Assembly (NCBI GenBank): GCA_003136555.1
Contig: PLEW01000035.1
Span: 919-54,755, forward strand
Length of the DNA stretch: 53,837 bases
Direction: 5' to 3'
Source: Planctomycetota bacterium
Lineage (GTDB): Bacteria; Planctomycetota; UBA11346
This document shows positions 17,875-26,990 of this stretch, in pieces. Within the stretch, counting starts at the first letter, position 1. Each line of letters begins with the position of its first letter. The position numbers were made by a program, and so were the translations under genes. The notes below the pieces were generated by a model. That model was given only the letters and a program-made list of their open reading frames with translations. It was not told the origin of the DNA and did not search any database.

Positions 17875-18537
17875 GTGAGCACAGCGATCGACGGAACCAT
17901 CCCCAGTCTGGCCCAGCTGGTGGCCGACACCATTGTGCGCGGGGGCAGCAGCGTGGCGGCCTTCGCTCGCAGCAAGGACATCCCCTACGTCAGCTTGATG
18001 AAGCTGATCAACACCGGTCAGCCGCCTCGGCGCAAGTCGGTGCTCGATCCCCTGGCCAAGGCCTTGAACATCTCCGAGGAGGCGTTCGCGGCCTCCCTGG
18101 CCAGGAGCAAGCAGAACCCCAGCCCGGCGGAGGCTCCTCGGCAATCGGACAATGCTGCCAACCCCTTCCATGCCGCCCTGCTGCGGCTGGTGGAGGAGAA
18201 GAGCTTCACCACCAAGGCCTTCGCCGAAGCGGCGGACCTCAGCGTGCTGACCGCGGCGAAGCTGCTCAAGCGCGGCGAGCTCCCCGGTCGCGCCACCACC
18301 CATGAGAAGCTGCGCAACCTGCTCTCGCTGACCGAGATCGCCTACCGCGACCTGCTCGCCTCGTCGCGTCCGGTGGATGACGACAAGGACGCCGACCATC
18401 CTGCAGCCGGCTATGTCTCCTCCTCGACGACCACGGCACCGGCCAACACCACCAAGGGCGAACTGTTCGAGCTGATCGACCGCCTGTCGCCGGCCCAGCT
18501 GGTGGCGCTGAAGAACTTCCTGCTCTCGGTGCTCTGA
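17875..18537 (+). CDS. Tandem helix-turn-helix (XRE-like) protein
   Basis: 220 residues from a GTG start. Two similar helical DNA-binding-like units: about 10-75 (FARSKDIPYVSLMKLINTG...LAKALNIS) and about 105-170 (FAEAADLSVLTAAKLLKRG...LRNLLSL). Each has the XRE pattern of a recognition helix followed by a 'conserved number of repeats' style helix. The C-terminal 25 residues (LFELIDRLSPAQLVALKNFLLSVL) are an amphipathic helix pair that could dimerise. It is probably a regulator. It lies between the MBL hydrolase (282-bp gap) and the convergent ABC ATPase. No operator is apparent. Confidence 0.75.
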   Translation: MSTAIDGTIPSLAQLVADTIVRGGSSVAAFARSKDIPYVSLMKLINTGQPPRRKSVLDPLAKALNISEEAFAASLARSKQNPSPAEAPRQSDNAANPFHAALLRLVEEKSFTTKAFAEAADLSVLTAAKLLKRGELPGRATTHEKLRNLLSLTEIAYRDLLASSRPVDDDKDADHPAAGYVSSSTTTAPANTTKGELFELIDRLSPAQLVALKNFLLSVL

Positions 18538-18579
18538 CCCTGGCGCGGGCATGCCGCCCGATGCCGGGTCTGCGTCTGC

Positions 18580-19503
18580 TCAGCTGCCGGAGGCGATGAG
18601 ATCGCGGAAGACGTCCTCGAGGCTGCGCCGCTCCTCGCTCAATTCGCGTAGCCCCCCATGGGCCTCGCTCAGCGCGACCAGCTCCGCCCGCCGCTCGGGC
18701 GGGGCGTCGATGAGCGCTGTATCGCCATCGCTCGAGACCATCTGCACCCACGCGGCGGCGCGCAGGGCCGCATGCAGGGCGCTGGCATCGGGAGTGCGCG
18801 TGCGCAGGCGCAGGCGGGTGACCTGGGTGGCGCGGCGGCGCAGCGCCTCGATCGGCTCGGCCGCCACCGTGCGGCCGCGGTGGACCACCACCACCCGGCT
18901 GCAGGTCGCCTCGACCTCGGCCAGGATGTGGGTCGACAGCAGGATGGTGTGGCGCGCGGACAGCGAGCGGATCAGGTCACGGAAGTTCGCCACCTGGGAG
19001 GGGTCCAGGCCGGAGGTCGGCTCATCGAGGATGAGCAGCGGCGGCCGGCCGATGAGCGCCTGCGCCAGCCCGACGCGCTGGCGATTGCCCTTGGAGAGCT
19101 TGCGGATGTGGCGCTCAGCGTTCTCCGCCAGCCACGCGGCGGTGATCGCATCGACGACTTCCAGGCGGCGGGCCGAACGCGCGATGCCCTTGAGGCGGGC
19201 GACATGGTCGAGGTAGGCGGTGACCGTCATGTCGAGGTAGAGCGGCAGTTCCTCGGGCAGGTAGCCGATCGAACGCCGGCATGCGAGCGTCTCGCACAGC
19301 AGGTCATGGCCGGCGATGGTGGCTGTGCCGCTGGTGGGCGCGACGAAGCCGGTGAGGATCTTCATGGTGGTCGATTTGCCGGCGCCATTGGGGCCGAGGA
19401 AGCCCACCACCTCGCCGGGCTGCAGCGAGAAGCTGACGCCGTGCAGGGCCTGGAACGGACCGTAGCGCTTGCTCAGATCGATGGCGCTGAGGATGGGCTC
19501 CAT
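18580..19503 (-). CDS. ABC transporter ATP-binding protein (ABC-2/GldA type), no adjacent permease
   Basis: 307 residues. Walker A GPNGAGKS (37-44), Q-loop-region YLPEELPLY, signature LSKGNRQRVGLAQAL (Gly139 at the LSGGQ site), Walker B/D-loop LILDEPTSGLDP (158-168) and STH switch. This is the ATPase of an exporter-type ABC-2 system, with the extra 70-residue C-terminal domain of the GldA/CcmA/NatA group. No permease gene is next to it. The start could also be the ATG at 19515 (MKEG); I chose 19503 because homology begins there. An AGGAGG lies only 2 nt before 19503, too close for a good site. It is convergent with the tandem-HTH gene (42 bp). Confidence 0.9.
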   Translation of the reverse strand: MEPILSAIDLSKRYGPFQALHGVSFSLQPGEVVGFLGPNGAGKSTTMKILTGFVAPTSGTATIAGHDLLCETLACRRSIGYLPEELPLYLDMTVTAYLDHVARLKGIARSARRLEVVDAITAAWLAENAERHIRKLSKGNRQRVGLAQALIGRPPLLILDEPTSGLDPSQVANFRDLIRSLSARHTILLSTHILAEVEATCSRVVVVHRGRTVAAEPIEALRRRATQVTRLRLRTRTPDASALHAALRAAAWVQMVSSDGDTALIDAPPERRAELVALSEAHGGLRELSEERRSLEDVFRDLIASGS

Positions 19504-19562
19504 GCCCTCCTTCATACCACCAGGTGGCGCATGACCAAGATGCGCCGCCTGCCAGCCACCAG

Positions 19563-20141
19563 TCAATGGCGACGCAGGAGCAGCAGCGGGTCGAGCAGCG
19601 CGAGTGGGAACCAGCCGAAGCCGTGATGGACGGAGGCGATGTGCGACAGCATGCGGGGCGACGGCGGCAGGAGCGGCGCACGCATGATGACCGGCGGACC
19701 CGAGATCGCGATGCCGACCGGGCCCGCCGGCGGGCAGTACGGCTGCTCGACCACCACGGTGGTGTACGGGCGCTCGACCACCACCGCCTCGGCGGTCGGC
19801 GATGCGGGGTTCGCGCCGGTGGGCGGCGGTGCGCTGGCTGGCGCCGCGGCGGCGCCGGTGGTGTCCTCGGTGGCGTTCTCGTAATGCCCGGGGATCCACA
19901 CCCAGCCGGCGGCGCTGCCTGCCCAGTGGCCGGCGATCCAGCGCGCGCGCACGGGCTCGAGGATGGTCTGCCACGCGCCCGCGCTCCAGCTCCAGTGGCT
20001 GCCGGTCCACACCCAGTGGCCGGGCACCCACAGGGCCGGGGCGCCGGAGAGCGACTCTGGTGGCGGAGTGGTGGGCTCTTCGGCGCAGGCGATGCCGGCG
20101 CACATGATCAGCAGGATGGTGAGGGAGCGAAGGACGAGCAT
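19563..20141 (-). CDS. Exported YXWGXW repeat protein
   Basis: 192 residues with a signal peptide (about 1-20, ending CAGIACA, possibly a lipoprotein-like Cys at 14 or 19). It has aromatic repeats of the YXWGXW class: WVPGHW (38-43), WIAGHW (68-73) and WIPGHY (82-87), followed by a Pro/Ala-rich tail and a Tyr/Val-rich segment. Such proteins are periplasmic or envelope-located and of unknown function. A good Shine-Dalgarno GGAGG stands 9 nt before the ATG. The upstream region carries a candidate promoter and palindrome. Confidence 0.8.
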   Translation of the reverse strand: MLVLRSLTILLIMCAGIACAEEPTTPPPESLSGAPALWVPGHWVWTGSHWSWSAGAWQTILEPVRARWIAGHWAGSAAGWVWIPGHYENATEDTTGAAAAPASAPPPTGANPASPTAEAVVVERPYTTVVVEQPYCPPAGPVGIAISGPPVIMRAPLLPPSPRMLSHIASVHHGFGWFPLALLDPLLLLRRH

Positions 20142-20167
20142 GACGGCAACCTCCCAGGGGTGATTTA

Positions 20168-20196
20168 TTTATAGGCTAACGATAGCTTACCTAAAA
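20168..20196 (-). promoter_or_regulatory. Candidate promoter with palindrome for the YXWGXW gene
   Basis: On the minus strand TTTTAG, a 17-nt spacer and TATAAA precede the YXWGXW gene by about 27 nt, in an AT-rich island unlike the surrounding DNA. The spacer holds an imperfect 22-bp palindrome (20172-20193, 7 of 11 pairs match), a plausible operator. Confidence 0.35.
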
Positions 20197-20250
20197 ATTC
20201 ACCCGTGTCCAGTGCCGACCGGCGACCCAGGGGGAGGGTCCGGATGAAGT

Positions 20251-20279
20251 CGTAAATTGTTTTCATCAATAAATTTACG
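20251..20279. repeat. Inverted repeat, 8-bp arms
   Basis: CGTAAATT (20251-20258) and AATTTACG (20272-20279) are perfect inverted arms around a 13-nt AT-rich loop. The right arm overlaps the last codon and stop of the epimerase gene. It could be an operator or an end-of-gene RNA hairpin; there is no T-tract. Confidence 0.7.
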
Positions 20280-21189
20280 ATAAACCGGCAGGGGTCGGCG
20301 CGGGGTTGCAGGTCACGGTCATTGAGGTGTGATGACGGGCTCCAGCAGGGAGTGTCAGGGCGTTGCCCAGGGCATTGGCGGTCTCGATGCACACCAGGTG
20401 CGGCCAGGCGTGCGCACCGAGGTCGGCCATGGTGGCGGCCTTGGCGGCGCCCGGATTCCACACCACCGTCGAGGACGACCCCTGCTTGCTGACAGTCAGC
20501 GCGCGCGCGCCTGCGGGATCGCTGACGGTGACCGCCGTGGTGGTATCGAGATAGACGCGGTCGACCTCGCCGACGATGCGCAGGGGCGTGTCCTGGCGGC
20601 CGTGCTCGCCGCCGCGCACCTTGTCGCGGTAGCTCACGCCTGACAGACCGGTGATGTCGATGCGCGACGCATCCGCAACCGCGAGGTAGGTATGCAGGGC
20701 ATCCTCGAAGGGGAAGGGCTGTATGCCGGTATTCTCGGTGGTCAGCGCGATGGACAGCGCGCTGCCCACCGTCACCACCAGGGTGAGGCGGAAGGGGTGC
20801 GGCCAGAGGAGCAGCGTCGCCGGGCTGCTGGCGAGGGTCAGGGCGATGACGGTGTCCCCCTGCGGGGTGGTGTGCGCCTGCGCCAGCTGCCAGGTCGCGG
20901 TGCGTGCGAAGCCATGCGCCGGCAGGTCGGTGCGGCTGGGATGCGGACCGAACCAGGGCCAGCACAGCGGCACGCCACCACGGATCGGCGTGCCCGTCTG
21001 GAAGCGGCTCTGCGGGCTCAGCCACAGCACCGGTGCCTGACCACGGGGCTGGAAATGGGTGCAGTGCGCCCCCATCAGGTAGATCTCGGCCTCGGCCTGC
21101 GGATTGGCGATCAGCAGCCGTGGCAATCCGCCACCCCCGGGCGCGAGGCGGACGGTTCCGGGCAGCGGGATGGGCGTCAGGCTGTCCAT
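20275..21189 (-). CDS. D-hexose-6-phosphate 1-epimerase-like protein (YeaD family)
   Basis: 304 residues of the aldose-1-epimerase superfamily, YeaD branch, which interconverts alpha and beta anomers of hexose-6-phosphates. Motifs: GAHCTHFQPRG, PVLWLSPQSRFQTGTPIRGGVPLCWPWFGPH (fragments of the conserved GG(I/V)P.CWPWFG block), AHGFAR (catalytic His region) and YRDK. Near the C-terminus, GAHAWPHLVCIETAN carries the conserved Trp-x-x-x-(V/C)-x-E that includes the catalytic Glu. The start at 21189 is fixed by AGGAG 7 nt upstream; the frame runs 34 codons further with no homology. It lies upstream of the YXWGXW gene on the same strand, separated by the AT-rich regulatory gap. Confidence 0.88.
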   Translation of the reverse strand: MDSLTPIPLPGTVRLAPGGGGLPRLLIANPQAEAEIYLMGAHCTHFQPRGQAPVLWLSPQSRFQTGTPIRGGVPLCWPWFGPHPSRTDLPAHGFARTATWQLAQAHTTPQGDTVIALTLASSPATLLLWPHPFRLTLVVTVGSALSIALTTENTGIQPFPFEDALHTYLAVADASRIDITGLSGVSYRDKVRGGEHGRQDTPLRIVGEVDRVYLDTTTAVTVSDPAGARALTVSKQGSSSTVVWNPGAAKAATMADLGAHAWPHLVCIETANALGNALTLPAGARHHTSMTVTCNPAPTPAGLS

Positions 21190-21360
21190 GCCTCGTCTCC
21201 TGCCCCCATCATTCTCGCCCGGCGATCGAAGCCAGCCCCAGGCATGCGCGTACCCGGGGATGGGGCCAGCGGCTGTGATTGAGACAAGCATGATCGGGGA
21301 TGGGCGAACCTACGCGATTCCTGTGGCGGCGCGGGCCCTGCGCGGCAGCATCGACACGGG

Positions 21361-22467
21361 ATGACTGCCGCCATCCGTTGCACAGCATGCCAAGCGGTCG
21401 TCACACCCGACGCCAAGGCCAACGGCCAGCCGATCGCCTGTCCGATGTGCGGCCAGCCGATGGCTGCACCCCGCACCGCCGATCCCCTGGTGGGCCGCAG
21501 CATTGCCGGCCATCGCCTGATCCGCCGCATCGGCCTGGGCGCCATGGCGGTGGTCTACGAAGCCGAGCGCATCAATGGCGGCGGCCGCTTCGCCATCAAG
21601 ATGCTCACCCACGAGGCCTCGCAGGACGAGGAGAACGGCAAGCGCTTCGTGCGTGAGGCGAAGCTCTGCCGCGAGATCACCCATCCCAACGTCGTCCAGG
21701 TGCACGAAGTCGGCTGCGAGAAGAAGATCCATTACATGGTGATGGAGCTGGTCGAGGGCTCGACCATGGAAGCGGTGATCGACAAGCAGGGGCCGATGCC
21801 GTGGCGGCAGGTCGCGCACCTGATCATGCAGATCGGCCAGGCGCTCGACCACATGGAGAAGATCGGCATCATCCATCGCGACATCAAGCCGGGCAACATA
21901 CTGCTGACATCCAGCGGCATCGCCAAGCTGCTCGATTTCGGCTTCGCCAAGAAGCTCGGTGATCACGACACCGACCTCCCGGGCGGCACGAGCGGGAATC
22001 TGACCTTGCAGGGGGTGTCGATGGGCTCGCCGGCATACATGCCGCCCGAGCAGGTGCTGGATGCCAAGCAGGCGACCCAGACCGCCGATGTCTATTCGCT
22101 CGGGGCGACCTTCTACCATGCGGTGACCGGCCGTACGCCCTTCAACGGCAAGACCGCCTACAAGATCATGGAGAAGGTGCTCCAGCAGCCGCCGGAGCCG
22201 GCCAGAGCTGTGCGCAGCGATATCCCGGAGGCGATCAGCGCCTTCATCGACTGGACCATGGACAAGAAGCCCGAACGCCGTCCGCAGCATGCGGGCGAGC
22301 TGGTGCGCGAGCTGGAGATCGCGATCTTCGCGCCCGATGACTCCCGCCGCATCCCGCGGCTTCGTGGCCTCTCGGTGCGCAGCTGGCTGGTGCCCACCGC
22401 CTGGATCGTCGGGGGGATCGTGCTGCTGGTCGGGCTGATCGAGCTGGTGCGCTTCCTGCGCCACTGA
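21361..22467 (+). CDS. Zinc-ribbon Ser/Thr protein kinase with C-terminal membrane anchor
   Basis: 368 residues. An N-terminal zinc ribbon (C7-x2-C10 and C27-x2-C30) precedes a Hanks-type kinase domain: Gly-rich loop GLGAMAVVY (later glycines replaced by Ala), ATP Lys80, HRDIKPGN with catalytic Asp174, DFG 192-194, and the activation segment GSPAYMPPEQ. A single transmembrane helix (about 345-362) sits at the C-terminus, so the kinase is cytoplasmic and tail-anchored with no extracytoplasmic sensor. The HRD Arg suggests activation-loop control. It is convergent with the unknown gene at 22.5 kb, and the zinc-ribbon spacing matches the larger kinase at 23.8-26.9 kb. Confidence 0.93.
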   Translation: MTAAIRCTACQAVVTPDAKANGQPIACPMCGQPMAAPRTADPLVGRSIAGHRLIRRIGLGAMAVVYEAERINGGGRFAIKMLTHEASQDEENGKRFVREAKLCREITHPNVVQVHEVGCEKKIHYMVMELVEGSTMEAVIDKQGPMPWRQVAHLIMQIGQALDHMEKIGIIHRDIKPGNILLTSSGIAKLLDFGFAKKLGDHDTDLPGGTSGNLTLQGVSMGSPAYMPPEQVLDAKQATQTADVYSLGATFYHAVTGRTPFNGKTAYKIMEKVLQQPPEPARAVRSDIPEAISAFIDWTMDKKPERRPQHAGELVRELEIAIFAPDDSRRIPRLRGLSVRSWLVPTAWIVGGIVLLVGLIELVRFLRH

Positions 22468-22505
22468 CCGTCGAGCTGCGCAGGAGGCGTGCCGCAAGGC
22501 GGACG

Positions 22506-23702
22506 TCAGCGCGTGCGCACCCGCGCATCCGCCAGCACCGCGCCGCAGCGCTTGCGCATGGTGGATTCGAAGGAGACGCGCTTGACCGCCACCGCACGGC
22601 GCAGCTCGCTGTCCTTGAGCAGCGAGCGGATGCTCCCCGGCAGCCGCTTCGCCAGCTGGTCGAGGCCGCCGAGCCCCTCCTCGATGCCCGCGAGCGCGCG
22701 CTGGTAGCCGAGCTGGCCGGCGATCTTCTTGCAGCCGCTCAAGAGCGCCGCCACCACCTCGGCGCGGTCGTCCAGGGTGAGCGCCTGATGGCTGGCGATG
22801 GTCGCGCCCCAGCCATCGAGGAATGGGCTGATCGGCAGCAGCAGGTCCGGGCTGCTGCGCAGGGCCTTGACCGTGCGCAGGGGGTAGTTGCGGTGGCCTT
22901 CCGGGGCCATCAGGCGCTTGTACACCGTTGCCGCGATGTGGTAGGCTGAACGGAAGGGGGCGGTGTTCTCGTGCGCCAGTAGACCGAGCTGCTGATGGTA
23001 GGGATGGCCGTGCAGATCGTCGCGCCAGAAGCTCAGGCCCTGGTCGACGTCACCGGCATTGTGGGTCAGCACCGCCGAGAGGCGCAGCGCATCGAGTTCG
23101 GCCTCCGGCGTGCGCAGCGCGCGCAGGAAGGCGTCCGCGCCGCGCTCGAGTTCGGCGACCACCGCCGCATGCAGGCGCTCGGCGTAGGCGCTGTCACCCA
23201 GCGCGAGGAAGCAGCCGAGCGCCCCGCAGGCCACCCCGAGCCACTCGCCGTCGTGCCCGCTGACCGGCCGGCCGCCTCCCACCCGGATCTGGCGGGTCGA
23301 GACGCTGCTGGTGTCCCACGCCGAGGCCGCCAAGGTGAGCTCGGCCATCGCCCGCAGGTTCCCCGGACTCTCGCGCTGATCCCACAGCACGCCGCGGATC
23401 TTGGCGTCGACATCGGTGGGGATGAAGGTCGCGACGGTGGCGACATGGCAGGCGAAGCAGAGGGCGAAGTAATCCACCCGCTCACTGCCGGTCGGCTCTT
23501 CGCGGTAGGCGAAGCCGGTGCCGGCGGCGACGATCCGCCACCATCCGAGCGGATGGCTGGCGAGCTCGCTGAGGCGGACCGGACCCGGCCCAGGCTGCAC
23601 CTCTGGCGGCAGATCGGCGAACAGGAAGGGCGCCGTGTTGCGCACCAGGCCGAGCAGGTTGCCGGGCCCGATCAGGCCATTGAAGCGGCGGACCTCGTTC
23701 AT
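22506..23702 (-). CDS. Conserved-looking hypothetical protein
   Basis: About 398 residues, not recognised. It is rich in helices with a CFACHV...T segment, an HNAGDVDQGLSFWRDDLHGH segment and an NTAPFRSAYHIAATVYKRLM segment; none is a family signature I know. No signal peptide or membrane helix is seen. The start at 23702 is the first ATG after which the sequence looks protein-like; AGGG abuts it. It lies between two Ser/Thr kinase genes and shares strand with the larger one, 79 nt downstream of that gene, so co-transcription with the kinase is possible. Confidence 0.7.
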   Translation of the reverse strand: MNEVRRFNGLIGPGNLLGLVRNTAPFLFADLPPEVQPGPGPVRLSELASHPLGWWRIVAAGTGFAYREEPTGSERVDYFALCFACHVATVATFIPTDVDAKIRGVLWDQRESPGNLRAMAELTLAASAWDTSSVSTRQIRVGGGRPVSGHDGEWLGVACGALGCFLALGDSAYAERLHAAVVAELERGADAFLRALRTPEAELDALRLSAVLTHNAGDVDQGLSFWRDDLHGHPYHQQLGLLAHENTAPFRSAYHIAATVYKRLMAPEGHRNYPLRTVKALRSSPDLLLPISPFLDGWGATIASHQALTLDDRAEVVAALLSGCKKIAGQLGYQRALAGIEEGLGGLDQLAKRLPGSIRSLLKDSELRRAVAVKRVSFESTMRKRCGAVLADARVRTR

Positions 23703-23781
23703 CCCTGCCGGTTGCCCATGGTCGCGGTTGTAGGCGCCCGCAGTGGGGCGACAAGCCCGGCGGAGCGTGCGCGCCCGCTCG

Positions 23782-26700
23782 TCAGGGCTTCGCTGCCTGA
23801 TCGGCGTCGTAGGTCTTGAAGAAGATCGGCGCGCTGGTGTGGCTGTCGAGATCGACATCGATCTCATGCAGGGTGGCGATCGAGCGCAGCACGTCGAGGC
23901 CCTTCAGCGGCGGGGCATGCGGCAGCACCACCGTCTCGAGCGGCATATCGCGCAGCGCGGTGATGTCGCTCACCTCGGTGCCAGAGAGCACCAGCCAGGT
24001 GAGCGGCATGCCGCGCAGGGGCGTCAGATCGGCGATCGGCACCTTGTCGAGGTGCAGCCAGGTCAGGCGCTGGCCCTTGAGCGGCGAGAGATCGTGCACC
24101 GAGGTGCGGTTGAGCCGCAGCCGGGTCAGGGGCATGCCGGCGAGCGCAGCCAGGTGCGTCACCTTGGTATTGGAGATGTCGAGCTCGATCAGCGGCAGCC
24201 CGAGCAGCGAGCTGAGATCGGCGATCGGCGTGGAGTCGACGAACAGGTGGGTGAGGGACATGCCCTGCAGCGCTGCGAGATCGAAGATCTTCGAGTCGCT
24301 CAGGCTCAGCTCGGTCAGCGGCATGCCATGCAGCTGGGAGAGATCGGAGATCCCCGTATGGCTGAGCGACAGCTTGGTCAGGCGCAAGCCCTTGAGCATG
24401 CCGAGGTCGGAGATCGGCAGGTTGTTGAGGCACAGCTCGACCAGCGGCAGGCTCTTGAGCACGGTGAAATCGTCGACCTTGGTGCCGGAGAGGTCGAGAT
24501 TGGTCAGCGGCATGGACTTGAGCGCGCTGATGTCCCGGATCGGCATGCCGCTGAGATCGAGATTGGTCAGCGGCATGCCGGCGAGGACCTTGATCGAGCC
24601 GGCGTCGGTGTTGGCCAGCACCAGCTGGCCGAGCGGCATCCCGGCCAGGGGGCTGAGATCGCGCACGTGGGTGTCGCCGAGGCGCAGCAGGTTCAGCGGC
24701 ATGCCGGCGATCGGCTGAAGATCCAGGATGCGGCTGCCGGTGAGGTCCAGGCTGCTGAGCGGCATGTCCTGGAGCGGAGAGAGGTCGTCGAGCACGCGGT
24801 TGGTGAGGGTCAGCGAGCAGGTGCCATCGCTTTGCAGCTTCAGCCCGACCCCGCTGCCGGGCCAGGCGCGGTCCAAGCGCAGCTGGTAGGCCTTAAGCAG
24901 CCCCTCCTTCGAATCGAGCATCGCCTCGGCGAACTTCGATTCGCCCTGGATGAGGAAGGTGTTGGCGAAGGCCTGGGTGGTCTCGGAGCTGGTGCCCTTG
25001 GCCTCATGGCACATCTTCAGGAGATTGACCGCATCGATGTCGGTGGGCTGGGCTTCAAGGTAATGGGTCAGGTCCTTGGCCGCAGCGGGGTAATCCTGTT
25101 CATGGATCAGCAGCTTGGCGCGCAGCTTGTAGCCCTGGATCAGCGTCGGGTCGTAGCTGAGCGCCTGGTCGACATCGGTCTTGGCATCGGTGAAGTCCTT
25201 GTGCTCGATGCCGCGGCGGGCCTTCTCGATCCACGCCGGGGCCGAGGTGCGCTGCTCATCGTGGCGATGCGCCTGCTCGGCGGTGAAGCTGGCCAGCGCC
25301 TGCTCGGCCTCCATGCGTTCGCGCAGGTTGATGCGGAAGGCCAGCGTCACCACCACCACCAGGGCGATCAGGCCGGCTGCACCGACCGCGGTCGCCGCGC
25401 GGTTGCGCTTCACCAGCTTGACCACCGCCTCCCAGGGGGTGTCCTCCTTGGCGCTGACCGAACGGCCCTCGCGGTAGAGCTCGATGTCGCGGATCAGGGC
25501 CTCGACGGTCTGGTAGCGGTTCTTCTGGGCGTTGGCCAGCGCCTTCATGGTGATGGCGCTCAGCTCCTTGGGCACGTGGCGCTTGCCCGCCGCCTTCTCA
25601 GGCGGGCGGATCACGCCGGCACGCACTTTCTTGAGGATGTCCTCGACATCCTTGCCGCGCACCGGCTGGTGCAGCGAGAGGATCTCGTAGAGGATGGCGC
25701 CCAGGGAGTAGATGTCGCTGCGCCCATCGATGCTGGCGATGTTGCCGCGCGCCTGCTCCGGCGACATGTACACCGGCGTCCCGGCGATCACCCCTTCGAT
25801 GGTGCGTTCCGCCTCGGAATCGTTGCGGAAGCTGGAAATGGTCTCCTCGATCTCGGTGCCCTTGATCTCCTCCGGCTGGGCATCGGAGCTGCTCTCGTCG
25901 TCGCCGTGGTTGCGGCGCGAGATCCCCACCCGGGCCAGCCCCCAGTCCATCACCATCACCTCGCCGTAGTCCCCGAGCATGATGTTGGCCGGCTTGAGGT
26001 CGCGGTGGACCACGCCACGGCTGTGCGCGAAGGCCATGGCGTTGCAGATCGAGAGGAAGACCGTAAGCAGGAAGTTGAGCGAATGCTCGCGGTCGCCGCG
26101 GTTGGGATTCTTGCGGATCTCCTCCAGCAGGTTGGCCAGGCTGCGCCCCTTGACCAGCTTCATGGTGAAGTAGATCCGTCCGCGCGGATCGACGCCGAGC
26201 TCATGGATCGGCACGATATTGGGGTGCTCGAGCTGCCCGGTGATCTGCGACTCCTCGACGAAGCGCGCCCGCTGCACGGCATTGGTGTCGTGGCGCATGA
26301 CCTTCATCGCCACATCGCGGCGCACCGCGCGGTCGGTGACCTTGAGGATGACGCCCATGCCGCCTCGGCCGATCTCCTGGGCATCGCCATATTTGTCGTT
26401 GCCGGCAGCGATGCGCAGCACGTCATCGACGGTCTGCGGCACCAGCATCGGTTGCCCGCGGTTGACGATGGTGGCGGGGCGTGGCGGCTGCTCGGCGGGT
26501 GCGTCCGCCGTCTGCACCATGGTCTGCTGCAGGCCGAAGTTCTGGCGCGGCTTCGGGGGCGCTCCCATGGCGGCCCCAGCAGGGTCGCTTGCGGGAGCCG
26601 GGGCGGTGGACTGGGGCGACGCGCCGCCGGGCGGCAGGGTCTGCGCCAGCGGCGGTGCTGATGCCGCCGCCGGCGCCGGTGAGCCGGCGGGTGCCTGCGG

Positions 26701-26853
26701 CTCGAACGGGACCGCGGTGATGCCGCCGACCGGGGTGAGCATGCCGGGGGAGAAGATCAAGCCGCACTCGCCGCAGCGGATGCGCGTCCCGAGGGTCAGC
26801 CCGGTGGTGCGGTAGCGGCAGCGGCAGCGCGGGCACGGCGCGATCTCCGGCAT
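23782..26853 (-). CDS. Zinc-ribbon Ser/Thr protein kinase with TPR and leucine-rich repeat sensor region
   Basis: About 1,023 residues. N-terminal zinc ribbon (C7-x2-C10, C27-x2-C30, the same spacing as the smaller kinase), a Pro/Ala-rich linker (50-125), then a kinase domain (155-470): GRGGMGV, Lys184, HRDLKPAN (Asp285), DWG (303-305) in place of DFG, and AGTPVYMSPEQARG. One transmembrane segment (about 488-508) is followed by a coiled/TPR-like region (about 540-640) and about 14 leucine-rich repeats of 21 residues (686-991) with the unit DLxxLxGMPLTxLxLSxTxI. The kinase is therefore inside the cell and the repeat part outside, suggesting a receptor-like sensor. The start at 26853 is chosen because the zinc ribbon follows; GAGG lies 5 nt upstream. 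Confidence 0.92.
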   Translation of the reverse strand: MPEIAPCPRCRCRYRTTGLTLGTRIRCGECGLIFSPGMLTPVGGITAVPFEPQAPAGSPAPAAASAPPLAQTLPPGGASPQSTAPAPASDPAGAAMGAPPKPRQNFGLQQTMVQTADAPAEQPPRPATIVNRGQPMLVPQTVDDVLRIAAGNDKYGDAQEIGRGGMGVILKVTDRAVRRDVAMKVMRHDTNAVQRARFVEESQITGQLEHPNIVPIHELGVDPRGRIYFTMKLVKGRSLANLLEEIRKNPNRGDREHSLNFLLTVFLSICNAMAFAHSRGVVHRDLKPANIMLGDYGEVMVMDWGLARVGISRRNHGDDESSSDAQPEEIKGTEIEETISSFRNDSEAERTIEGVIAGTPVYMSPEQARGNIASIDGRSDIYSLGAILYEILSLHQPVRGKDVEDILKKVRAGVIRPPEKAAGKRHVPKELSAITMKALANAQKNRYQTVEALIRDIELYREGRSVSAKEDTPWEAVVKLVKRNRAATAVGAAGLIALVVVVTLAFRINLRERMEAEQALASFTAEQAHRHDEQRTSAPAWIEKARRGIEHKDFTDAKTDVDQALSYDPTLIQGYKLRAKLLIHEQDYPAAAKDLTHYLEAQPTDIDAVNLLKMCHEAKGTSSETTQAFANTFLIQGESKFAEAMLDSKEGLLKAYQLRLDRAWPGSGVGLKLQSDGTCSLTLTNRVLDDLSPLQDMPLSSLDLTGSRILDLQPIAGMPLNLLRLGDTHVRDLSPLAGMPLGQLVLANTDAGSIKVLAGMPLTNLDLSGMPIRDISALKSMPLTNLDLSGTKVDDFTVLKSLPLVELCLNNLPISDLGMLKGLRLTKLSLSHTGISDLSQLHGMPLTELSLSDSKIFDLAALQGMSLTHLFVDSTPIADLSSLLGLPLIELDISNTKVTHLAALAGMPLTRLRLNRTSVHDLSPLKGQRLTWLHLDKVPIADLTPLRGMPLTWLVLSGTEVSDITALRDMPLETVVLPHAPPLKGLDVLRSIATLHEIDVDLDSHTSAPIFFKTYDADQAAKP
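23880..24795 (-). repeat. Array of about 14 leucine-rich repeats (63-bp units)
   Basis: The coding region of the kinase's C-terminal part repeats a 21-codon unit about 14 times with strongly conserved GMPL cores. DNA identity between units is moderate, so it is an old array rather than a fresh tandem expansion. Confidence 0.85.
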
Positions 26854-26990
26854 GCCGGCCTCAAGGGGATTGCCCAGCGGAGGATGTCCTGGATCAGGCA
26901 ATCGTCGGTCTCCCGCCGCAAGGATGACGGCGGAACGCCAGTCGCGCAAGCACGGCTCTGCGCGGGGGGCTGATGGTTGAGCACGCCAGC

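Noticed and set aside
23743-26661. Very long plus-strand open frame (972 codons) opposite the LRR kinase
   Set aside because: It is the antisense of the kinase gene in GC-rich DNA; the minus strand has clear kinase motifs, the plus frame has none.
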